The notes under the pieces are model-generated. The model made no database searches. It saw only the letters and a list, made by a program, of their open reading frames with translations, and was not told where the DNA came from. A DNA stretch of 64,000 nt from Brugia malayi (Eukaryota > Nematoda > Chromadorea > Rhabditida > Onchocercidae): positions 12,916,501-12,980,500 of the forward strand of contig NW_025062476.1 in the NCBI RefSeq assembly GCF_000002995.4, in the 5' to 3' direction. Within the stretch, counting starts at the first letter, position 1, and each line of letters begins with the position of its first letter. Position numbers and translations under genes: made by a program. Shown in pieces: positions 13,164 to 24,280 of this stretch.

Positions 13164-16100
13164 GAGAGAATGTAACAAAATATTGAATTATATGTTTACA
13201 AAGTATGAATGTAAATGTGTAAAATTATAAATTTCATTTTCAATAAATAAAGAATATATAAATAGTTTTGCTTTGTTTTTTTTTTTTTTTTCTTTTTTGA
13301 TTTTTAAGATTGAATTTTAGATTTATTAGCAGAATTGAACCATTTCTTGGACGCGGCGGTTCGGTGGAAAAATGTTTACCTCGAAATTTACCATGCGATG
13401 ATGTGACACGGTATAGGACAATGTCCGGTTGGTGTAACAATCTTCAAAATCCTCGTTTTGCTAATGCATTTGGTCCATTAATTCATCTTCTACCACCAGC
13501 ATATGATGATGGTTTGCTTTTTTTTTTTAATTTTCAAAAAAAAAATTAAATAGTAGAAAAGAAAGAGAAAAAAAATTCAAAATGTATAAAATAAGTTGAA
13601 AAAAACCAGAAAAAAGAAACCAAAAGCTAAATGATAGTAAAGTAATAATTATATTCATCTCAAGAATGAAAAATTTTAAAATTGTATTATTTAAAAAATT
13701 TTAAATTCTCTTAAAAGATAGTATTTATAATGCAATTAATATTATTAATTTTTTATTACCTATTTAATTTTTTTATTCATTTTTTTTTTACTATATAATA
13801 TGATTAATATTATTATTTTATTTGCTTGATATAATTTTATTTATAATTAATATTATTATTTTATTTGACTGATATTATTTTACTGCTAACCAATATTATT
13901 ATTTTATGTAATTGATATTATTTTATTGCCAATTATTTAATATTATTTTATTGGTAATATTATTATTTTATGTGATTAGTGTTATTTTATTAATAATTAA
14001 TATTATTATTTTTTCTAATTTTAATTACGACATTTAATTATTATAATTAATAGCTATACTATAATTATGCATTTCTTTTTGAAATCATTTTCTTTCAAAT
14101 CATTTTATGCATTTCTTTTCCATATAAAATTAACAATGATATTATCAATAAAAATATTATATTAATGAATTAAAAACAATAAAAATATTATATTAATGAA
14201 TTAAAATTATCAATAAAAATATTACATTAATGAATTAAAATCAATAAAAATATTATATTAATGAATTAAAATCAATAAAATATTATATTAATGAATTAAA
14301 ATCAATAAAAATATTATATTAATCAATTAAAATATCAATAAAAATATTACATTAATGAATTAAAATTATCAATAAAAATATTACATTAATGAATTAAAAT
14401 CAATAAAAATATTATATTAATGAATTAAAATCAATAAAAATATTATATTAATGAATTAAAATCAATAAAAATATTATATTAATCAATTAAAATTATCAAT
14501 AAAAATATTACATTAATGAATTAAAATTATCAATAAAAATATACATTAATGAATTAAAATCAATAAAAATATTATATTAATGAATTAAAATCAATAAAAA
14601 TATTATATTAATGAATTAAAATATCAATAAAAATATTACATTAATGAATTAAAATCAATAAAAATATTATATTAATGAATTAAAATCAATAAAAATATTA
14701 TATTAATCAATTAAAATTATCAATAAAAATATTACATTAATGAATTAAAATCAATAAAAATATTATATTAATGAATCAAAATTATCAATAAAAATATTAT
14801 ATTAATCAATTAAAATTATCAATAAAAATATTACATTAATCAATTAAAATTATCAATAAAAATATTATATTAATGAGTTAAAATTATCCATAATATTATC
14901 CATTTTGTAAAAAAAATAAAAATAAAAAAATGAATAATAATTTTAGGAATCGATATGCCACGATCAAAATCGATCACTGGTGATTTACTACCATCAGCTC
15001 GTGTAATTTCAAATGCAATACATTTTGATTTACCAATTACTTATCAAAATTATAGTCATATGATTATGCAATTTGGACAAATTCTTGATCATGAATTAAC
15101 ACATTCACCTATCGAACATGGTAATTAAATTAATTTAGAAATTAACAATTTTATGTTATGTAATAAATAATTTCACGAATAATAAAAATATTTATCAAAA
15201 AAATATTTTAATTTAGTTCCAAAAAAAAAAAAATAAGTTAAAATTTTAATAATACATCTATGAAATCATTTTTTTTTTTAAATTCCTTTCAAAAAATCTA
15301 ATAATAACAAGTATGATATTATAATAAATTTTTTTATTATTTATTTAGCAATTACAATTATTAAATTTTTGCAAAATGCAAAAATTATTTTGTTTTTCTT
15401 ATGATTTTTATGATAATATTTTCATGATTATTAATTTTTATGATGATATTTTTTTACGATAATTTGGTAATTAATTAATTAATTAATTCATTAAAGGACC
15501 AGATAATGAAATATTGAATCCTTATTAATAAACAATTACAATTATTAATTTTCATGATGATATTTCTCTATATTAATTAATTAATTAAAGGACCAGATAA
15601 TGAAATATTGAATCCTTATTAATAAACAATTACAATTATTAATTTTTATGATGATATTTCTCTATATTAATTAATTACTTAATTAATTAATTAAAGGACC
15701 AGATAATGAAATATTGAATCCTTATTAATAAACAATTACAATTATTAATTTTCATGATGATATTTTTCTATATTAATTAATTACTTAATTAATTAATTAA
15801 AGGAACAGATAATGAAATATTGAATCCTTATTAATAAACAATTACAATTATTAATTTTCATGATGATATTTCTCTATATTAATTAATTAATTACTTAATT
15901 AATTAATTAAAGGACCAGATAATGAAATATTGAATTGTACGCGTTGTGATTCAAATGAAATTCTCTCAATGCATTGTATGCCATTGCCAATACCATTAAA
16001 TGATCCATTTTTTCCAATTTATGATGAAAATGGTAAACGACGTTGTTTACCATTCACTCGGTCACTTCTTGGACAATTAAATCTTGGCTATCGTAATCAA

Positions 16101-19100
16101 ATTAATCAGGTTTTCTTGTTAATTTTATTATTTATATTTGAATTTAATAGCTAATTTTTACAAGAAATAAGTTAATTTTCTTTTATTTACTTAAAAAAAT
16201 TTTTTTTTTTTTGAATTTAATTTTTTATTTCTTTTTTAATAATTTAATAGTTGACTATTACAATAATGCTGTAATTTTTTCCTATTTGTACTAAAAAATT
16301 TTTCTTAATTTTAATATTTTTTTTTTTTTTTACATAATATTTTTATTAAAATTTTTCTCAATTTTATTAATTTAATAGCTGAATGCTAAAAAAAATGCTG
16401 TAATTTTATTTATAACAAAAATTTTCTTAATTTTATTTTTTATTTTTAATAATTTAAAAGCTAACTTTTACAATAATTCTTCAGTTTATACACTTTATGG
16501 ATAATTTTGTAAATATTTAAATTAAATTTGAAATATTAAAATATATGTTATGTAATTATTAACTGATTAAAGATATTATAGCAAAATTAATTTTTATTTA
16601 GAAATTTTTCGAAAATGTATTTGTTTAGCAATTAATAGATAAATCATATAACATCACAATAATTTCTGATAATCTGAATTAGAATAATGATTATTGCGGA
16701 AAACTAACCGGATTTACCGGTTTCTTATATTTAATATATTATTATAGTTAACAGCATATTTGGATGGCTCAGCGATTTATGGTTCCACAGAATGTGAAAT
16801 GAAAGAATTGCGCACTTTTGTTGGTGGTCGGCTTAATAGCACAAATCTTGGCATATTCAATCCGTAATTCCGAATTTTTTTTTTTTTAAATTTTCAAAAT
16901 TTTAGTAAATTATTCTACAACAATTAATTAATTAATTATTTTTTTTTTAGTATTAGCTGAATAATTTTGAAGTAATAATTTATTATTTGTTAATAGAGAA
17001 GCATTACCACAAGGTGATCAGGAGCAGGATTGTCGTTCCAAACCGGATTTCATGTGTTTTGTTGCCGGTGATGAACGGAATAGTCATCAACCGGGTCTAA
17101 CATCAATGCATAATATATTTTTACGTGAGCATAATCGAATTGCTCGAAAATTAGAAGAAATGAATCCATTTTGGAATGATGAACGAATTTTTCAAGTAAA
17201 TAAATTTTTTATTTCATTTTATTTATTTATTTTTTTATTTATTTTAATTTCTACTCTCCAAAATTTTGATATGAAAAAGATTAATTAATTAATTAATTTG
17301 CAGTAATAAATATTTGCTAATCATATGCTAACATAAACAGTTAGAAAAATGAGATCAATTATAGATTAATTAATTCATTTCTTAAAAATTAATTAATTCA
17401 TATTAAAATTGTATAAAACATATGCTAATATAATATTTGAGATGAAAAATAAAACAATTTATAGTGCATTTCATTTTTTTTTCTTTAAATTAATTACTTC
17501 AAAATAATAAATATTTGTTAACTTAATTTAATTTTTATTTAACTTTAATTTCATTTTCATTTTTTCCTTTTTCGCAGGAAACAAGGCGAATTGTAGGCGC
17601 GGAATTTGCACATATAACTTACAATGATTATTTACCATTATTACTTGGAAATCGATTAATGCATAAATATGATTTAAATACTCATAAAATTGGTTACTAT
17701 CATGGTAAAATTATTAAAATTTAAAATATTTTTATAAAAACAAATATTTCAATTTTTTTTAAAAATAATTTTTGATTTAATTAATTTTTTCTTTTCAAAA
17801 AAATATATTTAGCAATAGAAAGCAATTGACAATTGCAATGTCATTCGCTGTTATTTCTAAATTTTAACCATTAAATTTTAATTATTTGTAATATTTTTAA
17901 AATATTATTTATTTTTTATTTCATTTTTTTTTCTTGAATATTACTTAGTTTATTATTCCTTTTTTCCAATTTCGAATTATATTTTAACTTAGTTTCAAAT
18001 TTTCGTCCACTTTTTGTTTCCTTTTATTAATGCGCATTTAGTGATATAATGATAAATGATAGGAAGATAAAAAATAGTAAGAATATAATTTTTAACTTAT
18101 TTTCCAACATTTTTTTTTTTTTGAAACTAATTATTTATAATTTTTTTTATTTTTAATTATTATTTTAATACATTTCATTCTTTAATATTCTTTTAAACTT
18201 TTTATTTATAAATTTTTTTTGTTTTTTAATTATTATTTTAATACATTTCATTTTTTAATATTCTTTTAAACTTATTATTTATATTTTTTTTTATTTTTTA
18301 ATTATTATTTTAATACATTTCATTTTTTAATATTCTTTTAAACTTATTATTTATAATTTTTTTTTTTTTTTTGTTGATATTATTTTAACATTTTTTTTTA
18401 AAATTTTCTTTTGCTATTCGAATTTTTTAAAATATTATTTTAATATTGGAAAGTGATTTAAAAGTAAACTACTTATTCTCCTCCAGGTTATGATGATCAA
18501 TGTGATGCATCAATATCACATCCATTTGCAACATCTGCATTTCGTTTTGGTCATACTTTAGTTCGTCGATTTTTTCCACGTTTTAATGCATTTTATAAAA
18601 ATTTCACAGAGCCAATTGATTTAGTTGAAAATTTCAATTCTGTTGAAGCAATTTATGATGGTAAACGAGGTATAATTTTTTTAAAAAAAAAATAAATAAA
18701 GAATAAAACATAAAAAAGAAATTAATAATTACTTTGTATAATTTATTTTGAACTATTATTGTATTATAATAAGGGTATCATTGATATCATTTTATGTTAG
18801 CCAATAAAAATATTTCAAAAAAAAAAAAATAAATAATAAAATACAATAATAATTGTAAATGTTTTCATGTTAACAAAAAAATTAATTAACAATTAGAACT
18901 AAATCAATCAATTGATTAATTAAAACTTCAATTTTTTTTTTTTTTTGAATTTTAGTTGCTTAAAATCTTGATAATTTCATTAGATTAAATTTTATAAAAA
19001 ATAACTGAATTATATATTTTAGAAATTAATTTTTTTTTTTAGTTTTAACTGCATAAAATTTTTATAGCTTCGTTAAAAATATGATTTATATTTTTGAATT

Positions 19101-19615
19101 TTAAAAGTTATTAGAACTTTTTGAAAGCATTTAATAACCTTGATAATTTTTTTTAATTAGAATAAAAAGTGAATTATATTTTAAAAATTATAAGCACAAA
19201 TTAATTTTATTTAATATTCTAATTCGTATAATTTAATTTTAAAGGAAGCATTGATTCACTAATTATTGGCTTACTTGGTGCACCATCAATGGCATTTGAT
19301 AGACATATTACCACTGCATTACGGAATCATTTATTCGGCCGACGTGGTGAACCGTTTTCCGGAATGGATCTTATTAGTTTAAATATTTTACGTGCACGTG
19401 ATCATGGCGTACAACCTTATAATGCTTTTCGGTATTTATAATTTTTTCTTTTTTTTTTTTTTAAATTCTTACATTTAAATAATTTTTTTTTTTAAATATT
19501 TCACGCAACATTTCCTCGTACGTGTTATACGTTAGTGAAGAAAAAATAAAATACAAGTTTAATTTTAATATATCTTTCAAAAAAATTTACTTAAAATTTG
19601 AGTCAAAAAAGGAAA

Positions 19616-19662
<47 letters not shown>

Positions 19663-22600
19663 ACGAAACAAATGTGTTTGTTTATTTCTTATTAATTAAT
19701 TAATTATCATTACTAATTTTTATTTCAGAATTATACAACTTTTTTCTTCTCCTTGCTTTATTAAGAATTGAATTCTAGAAAAATTGTTTATAATTGTATT
19801 TTAATAAGAATAATTTTAATATTTTCTTTTTTTTTCTTTCAAATTTTACTAGTTAACATAAATTAGTTTTTTTTATTTAGCATACTTAAATTATTTTTTT
19901 AAATTAATATTGCAATAAATAATTTTATTATTACTTAAGTGAATTATGCGGTATTGGTAAAGCAAAAGATTTCGATGATTTATTAAATGAAATGGATGAA
20001 TCAGCAGTTATAGCTTTAAAAAATTTGTATAAAACAGTTGATGATATTGATTTATTTCCTGGATTACTTTGTGAAAAACCTATGGAAGGTAAGTTAAGGT
20101 TGAAAAAGTTAAAAATAAAAATTTTAATTTATGATTTTAAATTCAAAAATGCTTCTTGTTTCTTTTTCTTTTACATTTTTTTTTTTTTTTTTTTTATTTT
20201 TAATTGAAAAAATTTTCAAAATATTTTTTGTACAAATTAATTAAATGAAGAAAAAGAAAAAAAGTTTTTTTTTTTCATTTTTACACAATTATTTCTATGA
20301 TAGTTGAAATGTATTTTAAAAATATTTCAAATTTTTTTTTTTAAAAAAAGGATTTACAAATTTTGTGTTTAATTTTTTTTTAAAAAAAAAAATTTTTTTT
20401 TAGATGCACTTTTACCACCAACAATGGCATGCATTATAGCAGAACAATTTCAACGTTTAAAAAAATGTGATCGATTTTATTATGAAAATGATTTGCATGC
20501 AATACGTTTTTCACCAAGTAAATAAAATTTTAATTTTTAATTTCGTTTTTTTTTTTTTTTTTTCTTTCAATTTTAATAAAATATATTTTATTAAATATTT
20601 TATTTTTCTTTTTTTTTAAAAAAAACGTAGCTAAAATATTAACTAATGTATATAAATATTTTGGTTATAATAAAAATAAAATCAATAATGGATCATTCTT
20701 CTTCTTTTTATCATTCAAAAATGATTAAAATTTACCAAAATTTTATTATTTTATTAAAATGTAAAAAAAAAAAAAGTAATTTTTTTCTTTTGCGCATTTT
20801 TTTTTTTTCATTGAAATACGATTAAAATTTTTTAGAAATTTATTTCAATTTTGTCTATTTAAATTGATATGCAATAGAATGTTTGAAGAAATTTAATTTT
20901 AATTTCATCTATTTACAATAGCATTTTGTAATAAAATAAAATTATACAATAATTGTGTTTTTTGTTCATATTTTATTAATTTCAAATTAAATTGTAATAG
21001 ATAATTCAATATTAAAATTTCAGTGCAACTTAATGAAATTAGAAAAGTTACGCTAAGTTCACTTTTATGCGCAAATAGTCGAATGCTGCGAAATATACAG
21101 CCAAATGTATTTTTATTGCCTGATCAATTCTTGTAAATTTTTCTTTTTTAAATTTTATAATTTTATAAAATTATCAATTTACAGCACTGATAATTTCAAT
21201 CATCAGTTTACAATTTTTTTTTTGAAAATTTAATCTAATGATAATTTTAGCAGTATTAAAATATTTTAATTGATGTATATGCGTATTTAAAAAGTTTGAA
21301 GGAAATTAAAAAATACTTAATTGTTAGTATAAACTAAGCGAAAAGCAACAAAAGTTATTAATAAATTATGGGAAAATAATAAGTTATAATTAAGTTAATT
21401 AAATACGATTTTAATTATTACTTATTATAAATTCTTTTTTCCTACTTAAATAAATGTTTATTATTTCACTCGTACATCTCATTAAATTATGTAGTAAACT
21501 ATTACATAAATCAATATTAATTTAAATTCATGTTATTACCATCATTAATTAATCTTTAAATGGATAATTTCAGTTATTTTTAGCTAAATTATTTTATTTC
21601 AGTTAAATCATAAAAAAAACTTTTTAATTTCAATCATTAAATAATAAAAACTTTTTTAGAGTTTTAACCTAATAGTGACTTTTATTTAGTTTTAACTTAA
21701 TAGCAATTATTCAATAATAATTAATTAAATGGACAGCTAAATTAATTAGTCAATTAATCTTTAACAATTAAAAATTAATTATCATAAAACATCATCATCA
21801 TCATGTCAAACTGAATTTGATAAATTTACAGGAATGCGCCAATTTCATGTGCGCATTTTGAGCATATCAATTTAGAACAATGGATCGATCGACGTTTGTT
21901 ATTTTATTTTATGCTATAAAATTTGTTATTTAAATAATTAGTCAAATTTTTTATGGATATAAATAATTAGTCTAAAAGTTTAAATAATTTTTTTTTTTTA
22001 TGGATATAAATAATTAGTCTAAAAGTTTTAAATAATTTAAATAATTAGTCTAAAATTATATAATTAAAAATTATTATATTTTTTTACCTTTATCCTTCCT
22101 TTTTTTTTCATTTATTCTTTTTTTTTTTAAATATAGCTATTTATCGATTATTAATATAATTAGTTTCTTTTGTTCCTTTTTTTTGTAAAATATAGCAAAA
22201 AACTAAATTTGTACAAAAAAAAAAAAAAAAAAATTAATTTTTATAAAAAAAAAATAAAATTTATAATTTAAAGTAAAAATTTTAGCTCGTTGCTATGTTG
22301 GTAATATAATAATAGCACCTGATGAAATCAAACGTATTTCACCTTGTCAATCTTGTACATGTACCGATAATGGAGTATGTCATTTTTTTTAAAAAAAAAA
22401 TTTTTTTAATTTAATAAAAAAAATTTAGATAAATAATTAATTTATGTATGCTTAATGAACAAATAATTACGTATTTGTAATAATTTTTTTTTTTTTTTTT
22501 TTTTAAAAATAATATAATATTATAAATGTGAAAATTATATAAAATTTGATTATTTATCTAAATTTTTCAGAAAAAAAATATTTTAATAATATCAAACTTT

Positions 22601-22978
22601 TATTATAGTCATATATAATTGAGGAAGAAAATGAAAAGTAATAATTTCTAAAATAAATTTCTTCAATTTATTTTAGTCTCAATGTGATACGATAACAATT
22701 AGAAATTGTATAGCATTGTTCAGTCAATATCCTTTTGATGAAATTATGAAGGTTTTGTTTGAAATTTATTTTCTAAAACTTATTTTGTTTGAAAAAATAA
22801 AAGAAAAAAGGAAAAATCTTATCGCTTATTTTCAAAATTATCTTTTCATATCAATCTATTTTCTAGCTATCAATTTTTCATTCAATATATTCAAATTAAA
22901 AAAAAAGAAACGGTACTTTAATTTCAGGATACGGCATGTATCGTACAATGTGCTCACCTACTCCGTGAACCAAAATAA
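3084..22978 (+). CDS. Secreted double haem peroxidase (two animal-peroxidase domains)
   Basis: Secreted protein of about 1551 aa with two tandem animal haem-peroxidase domains. Exons: 3084-3162, 3734-3829, 3964-4087, 4737-4930, 6331-6513, 6726-6989, 7693-7904, 8753-8977, 9470-9606, 10017-10197, 10663-10848, 11153-11322, 11633-11814, 12256-12565, 12696-12785, 13321-13511, 14947-15120, 15913-16109, 16748-16863, 16997-17195, 17578-17704, 18487-18669, 19245-19431, 19940-20088, 20404-20517, 21024-21132, 21832-21893, 22286-22374, 22677-22751, 22928-22978. All phases agree (4656 nt including TAA). Order: signal peptide (about 1-20), linker, degenerate domain 1 (about 100-740), 15-residue repeats (about 745-818), domain 2 (about 880-1460), Cys-rich tail (1461-1551). 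Domain 2 has the distal QILDH, proximal FRFGHT and RARDHG motifs, so it should oxidise phenolic or tyrosyl substrates with H2O2 outside the cell, as nematode cuticle peroxidases are thought to do. Exon 15 uses a GTTAGT donor; the stronger-looking CAG|GTC donor breaks the frame. One gene, not two: exon 16 has no start or signal peptide. Confidence 0.88.
4935..5110 (+). repeat. Tandem repeat in intron 4 of the peroxidase gene
   Basis: Several degenerate copies of a unit of about 40 bp containing TAATTTATAATACC and AAATTTTTAAT. Intronic and extremely AT-rich; no function visible. Confidence 0.6.
9083..9340 (+). repeat. Diverged tandem duplication in intron 8
   Basis: Two copies about 155 bp apart share AATAGTATAAT, TTTTTAAATGA and TTTGATAACATTAAGATTTG, followed by a poly-T run of different length. 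The duplication is wholly intronic and does not touch an exon edge. Confidence 0.65.
10412..10640 (+). repeat. About 72-bp tandem repeat, three copies, intron 10
   Basis: Three near-identical copies of a unit containing TGAAAGAATCGTTGAATGAA and TTTTATTTTGTGATTTT, ending just before the acceptor of exon 11 (starts 10663). The copies are intronic and the exon itself is not included. Confidence 0.75.
11299..11575 (+). repeat. Duplication of the exon 12 donor and its exon edge
   Basis: About 110 bp starting in the last 25 nt of exon 12 (TATTTGAATTAGAGAATGAC, then TATGA) and running through the donor GTAAGT into the intron is repeated 168 bp downstream (second exon edge at about 11467-11490). The second copy has the same donor, so it is a perfect decoy 5' splice site inside intron 12. 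Frame and stop content favour the first donor joined to exon 13 at 11633. Confidence 0.85.
12256..12480 (+). repeat. Coding 45-bp minisatellite (15-aa repeat linker) with five acceptors
   Basis: Five tandem 45-bp units encode a repeat of the type [15 protein letters not shown]. It is acidic and probably disordered, and links the two peroxidase domains (res. about 745-818). Each unit begins right after an AG preceded by pyrimidines: CTAG at 12255, TTTTTAG at 12300, TTTTTAG at 12345, TTTTCAG at 12390, TTTTTAG at 12435. Any of 12256, 12301, 12346, 12391 or 12436 would serve as the exon start in the same frame. Differences between units are a mix of silent third-position changes and Asp/Asn, Leu/Pro, Ser/Pro swaps. 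Confidence 0.85.
14141..14886 (+). repeat. About 30-bp minisatellite, roughly two dozen copies, intron 16
   Basis: A long head-to-tail array of a unit combining AATAAAAATATTATATTAAT and GAATTAAAATC. Variants alternate TATATTA/TACATTA and GAATTAA/CAATTAA in blocks, suggesting higher-order amplification. It ends about 60 bp before the exon 17 acceptor at 14946. Confidence 0.9.
15496..15935 (+). repeat. Array of exon 18 acceptor copies (four decoys plus the real site)
   Basis: Units of 94-110 bp start at 15496, 15590, 15696, 15802 and 15912. Each carries TTAATTAAAG followed by the first 23 nt of exon 18 (GACCAGATAATGAAATATTG, then AAT). Only the last copy continues as coding sequence (TGTACGCGTTG, encoding CTRC). 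In the four upstream copies the text runs on as CCTTATTAA, giving an in-frame stop about ten codons after the AG. The third decoy has GGAACAG instead of GGACCAG. So four decoy 3' splice sites precede the real one at 15912/15913. Confidence 0.9.
18128..18400 (+). repeat. About 72-bp degenerate tandem repeat, intron 21
   Basis: Four units of about 71-73 bp share AATTATTATTTTAATACATT and TTAATATTCTTTTAAACTT. They lie about 90 bp before exon 22. No exon sequence is captured. Confidence 0.75.
21832..22978 (+). other. Cysteine-rich C-terminal tail of the peroxidase
   Basis: Exons 27-30 encode residues about 1461-1551. Visible Cys motifs are [37 protein letters not shown] and [12 protein letters not shown], ending LLREPK. 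A tail with CxxCxC and CxxQC spacing, a VWFC-like remnant, is usual in secreted nematode peroxidases and probably forms disulphides within or between chains. If intron 26 were retained, the TTG TAA at its donor would end the protein just before this module. Confidence 0.7.
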
Positions 22979-24280
22979 ATTTCACTGACTCAGAAATATT
23001 TTTTCTTTTTGTTCTTCTTATCAAAAAATAAAAAATATTGAGATAAGAAGTTTAAATATTGTCCATGTCATCGCTTCTTTCTTTTTTTTTCACATATACT
23101 TGCACTATCACAACATTTAAATATTCGAAAATTTCCAAAATGGGATGAGATGGTATGGTAAACAAAACTATAATAACTGAATAACTTCTTTATTTCGATG
23201 ACAATAAATACGGAATTTCGACGACAAAAAAAAGAAAAAAAGAAAAAAACACGAAATAAATAATTTATTTTGTTGAATATACAATAAAATATAAACAATT
23301 CTTATTGTGCATAAATTATAGAACAAAGAAAATACAAAAGAAAAGAAAAAAAAAAAAGAAGAAAACGAAAAAAGAAAACTTTCTAAAAGATGCTCTACCT
23401 ATCAGATAAAACATTTGAAAAGTTTAATTTTATTAAATGTTTTAAAAGATTTCTTCACATGACACATCTATCATTTCTTCATCACTTGGAAAAATATCGT
23501 ATAACACTTAAATACTTGGATATAATCATGTAATAAATTATTGTTTGATGTTTGAAACAAGCAAATCACTGTCAACAGTGTACACTATGAATAAGAAGTA
23601 TAACTCCTTTTTTACCTGCTTATAAATAGATCTTTTTTTTTTTTTTTTTTCTGCTTATAAACAATTTTCTGGTACATTTTACATTTTTGACAAGAAATTT
23701 TTATAGCAAAAAAAGAAAACGAAATAATGGGCTTACTTCAGGTCTAATTATCATTGCCTATAATGTATTTAATCTTTTAATCAATTGGAATTCAGTAAAC
23801 TTCTTGAAACACTGTACACGCTAGCAACGATGGACTGGAAAGCAAGAAGATAAGATAATATCAATACGATTCTTACTTACTTACTTACGTCTACTGCCAT
23901 GCAAATTATTTGCAGAAATTTTAAAATGCTCCTAACAATAAACGATAAACTATTCATTAGATATACAATAGAAGATGCTCAAAAGAATGCAGCTTTATGT
24001 GCTAAAGTATAAATATAAATAGTTGAAAGAATATTTTTGTTTCACTAATCTATTCATTTTGCTGAGAATACAGTAAGATTCGCTCACAAAATATCTTACA
24101 TTTCACAATGCTTTGTTTTCCTATGTAAACAAAAAATTCAGTCAGCAAATGCAGCAATCGAAAAGCTAAGCCGTACACGTAACAAGAATCTAAAACAAAC
24201 CAATTAATAAACAAAATTGCTAAAACTGTCTTATTTGCATAATTATTTGAGCAGTTTAATAATTTCTTATTCTTTGCTAC
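22979..24280. other. Convergent intergenic region, peroxidase / Y-box
   Basis: It must contain the two 3' UTRs facing each other. AATAAA occurs on the + strand near 23027, soon after the peroxidase stop. TTTATT (AATAAA on the minus strand) occurs near 23189 and 23263, far beyond the Y-box stop. The sequence from about 23400 is visibly less AT-extreme than the introns around it, as a long Y-box 3' UTR would be. No ORF or RNA gene is recognised. Confidence 0.5.

Larger units (their letters stand above)
13321..21132 (+). other. Peroxidase domain 2, apparently catalytic
   Basis: Exons 16-26. It holds RTMSGWCNN, then [12 protein letters not shown] with distal Gln986, Asp989 and His990. The calcium loop is TAYLDGS. 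Distal Arg1131 lies in [12 protein letters not shown], followed by FLREHNRIA, the proximal His1235 in [18 protein letters not shown] and [10 protein letters not shown]. All residues needed for haem binding and peroxide cleavage are there. Two oddities: the Glu that forms the second haem ester in mammalian peroxidases (Arg+3) is His1134, and the Asp after the distal His (a calcium ligand in myeloperoxidase) is Glu991. Activity is inferred from the motifs. Confidence 0.85.
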
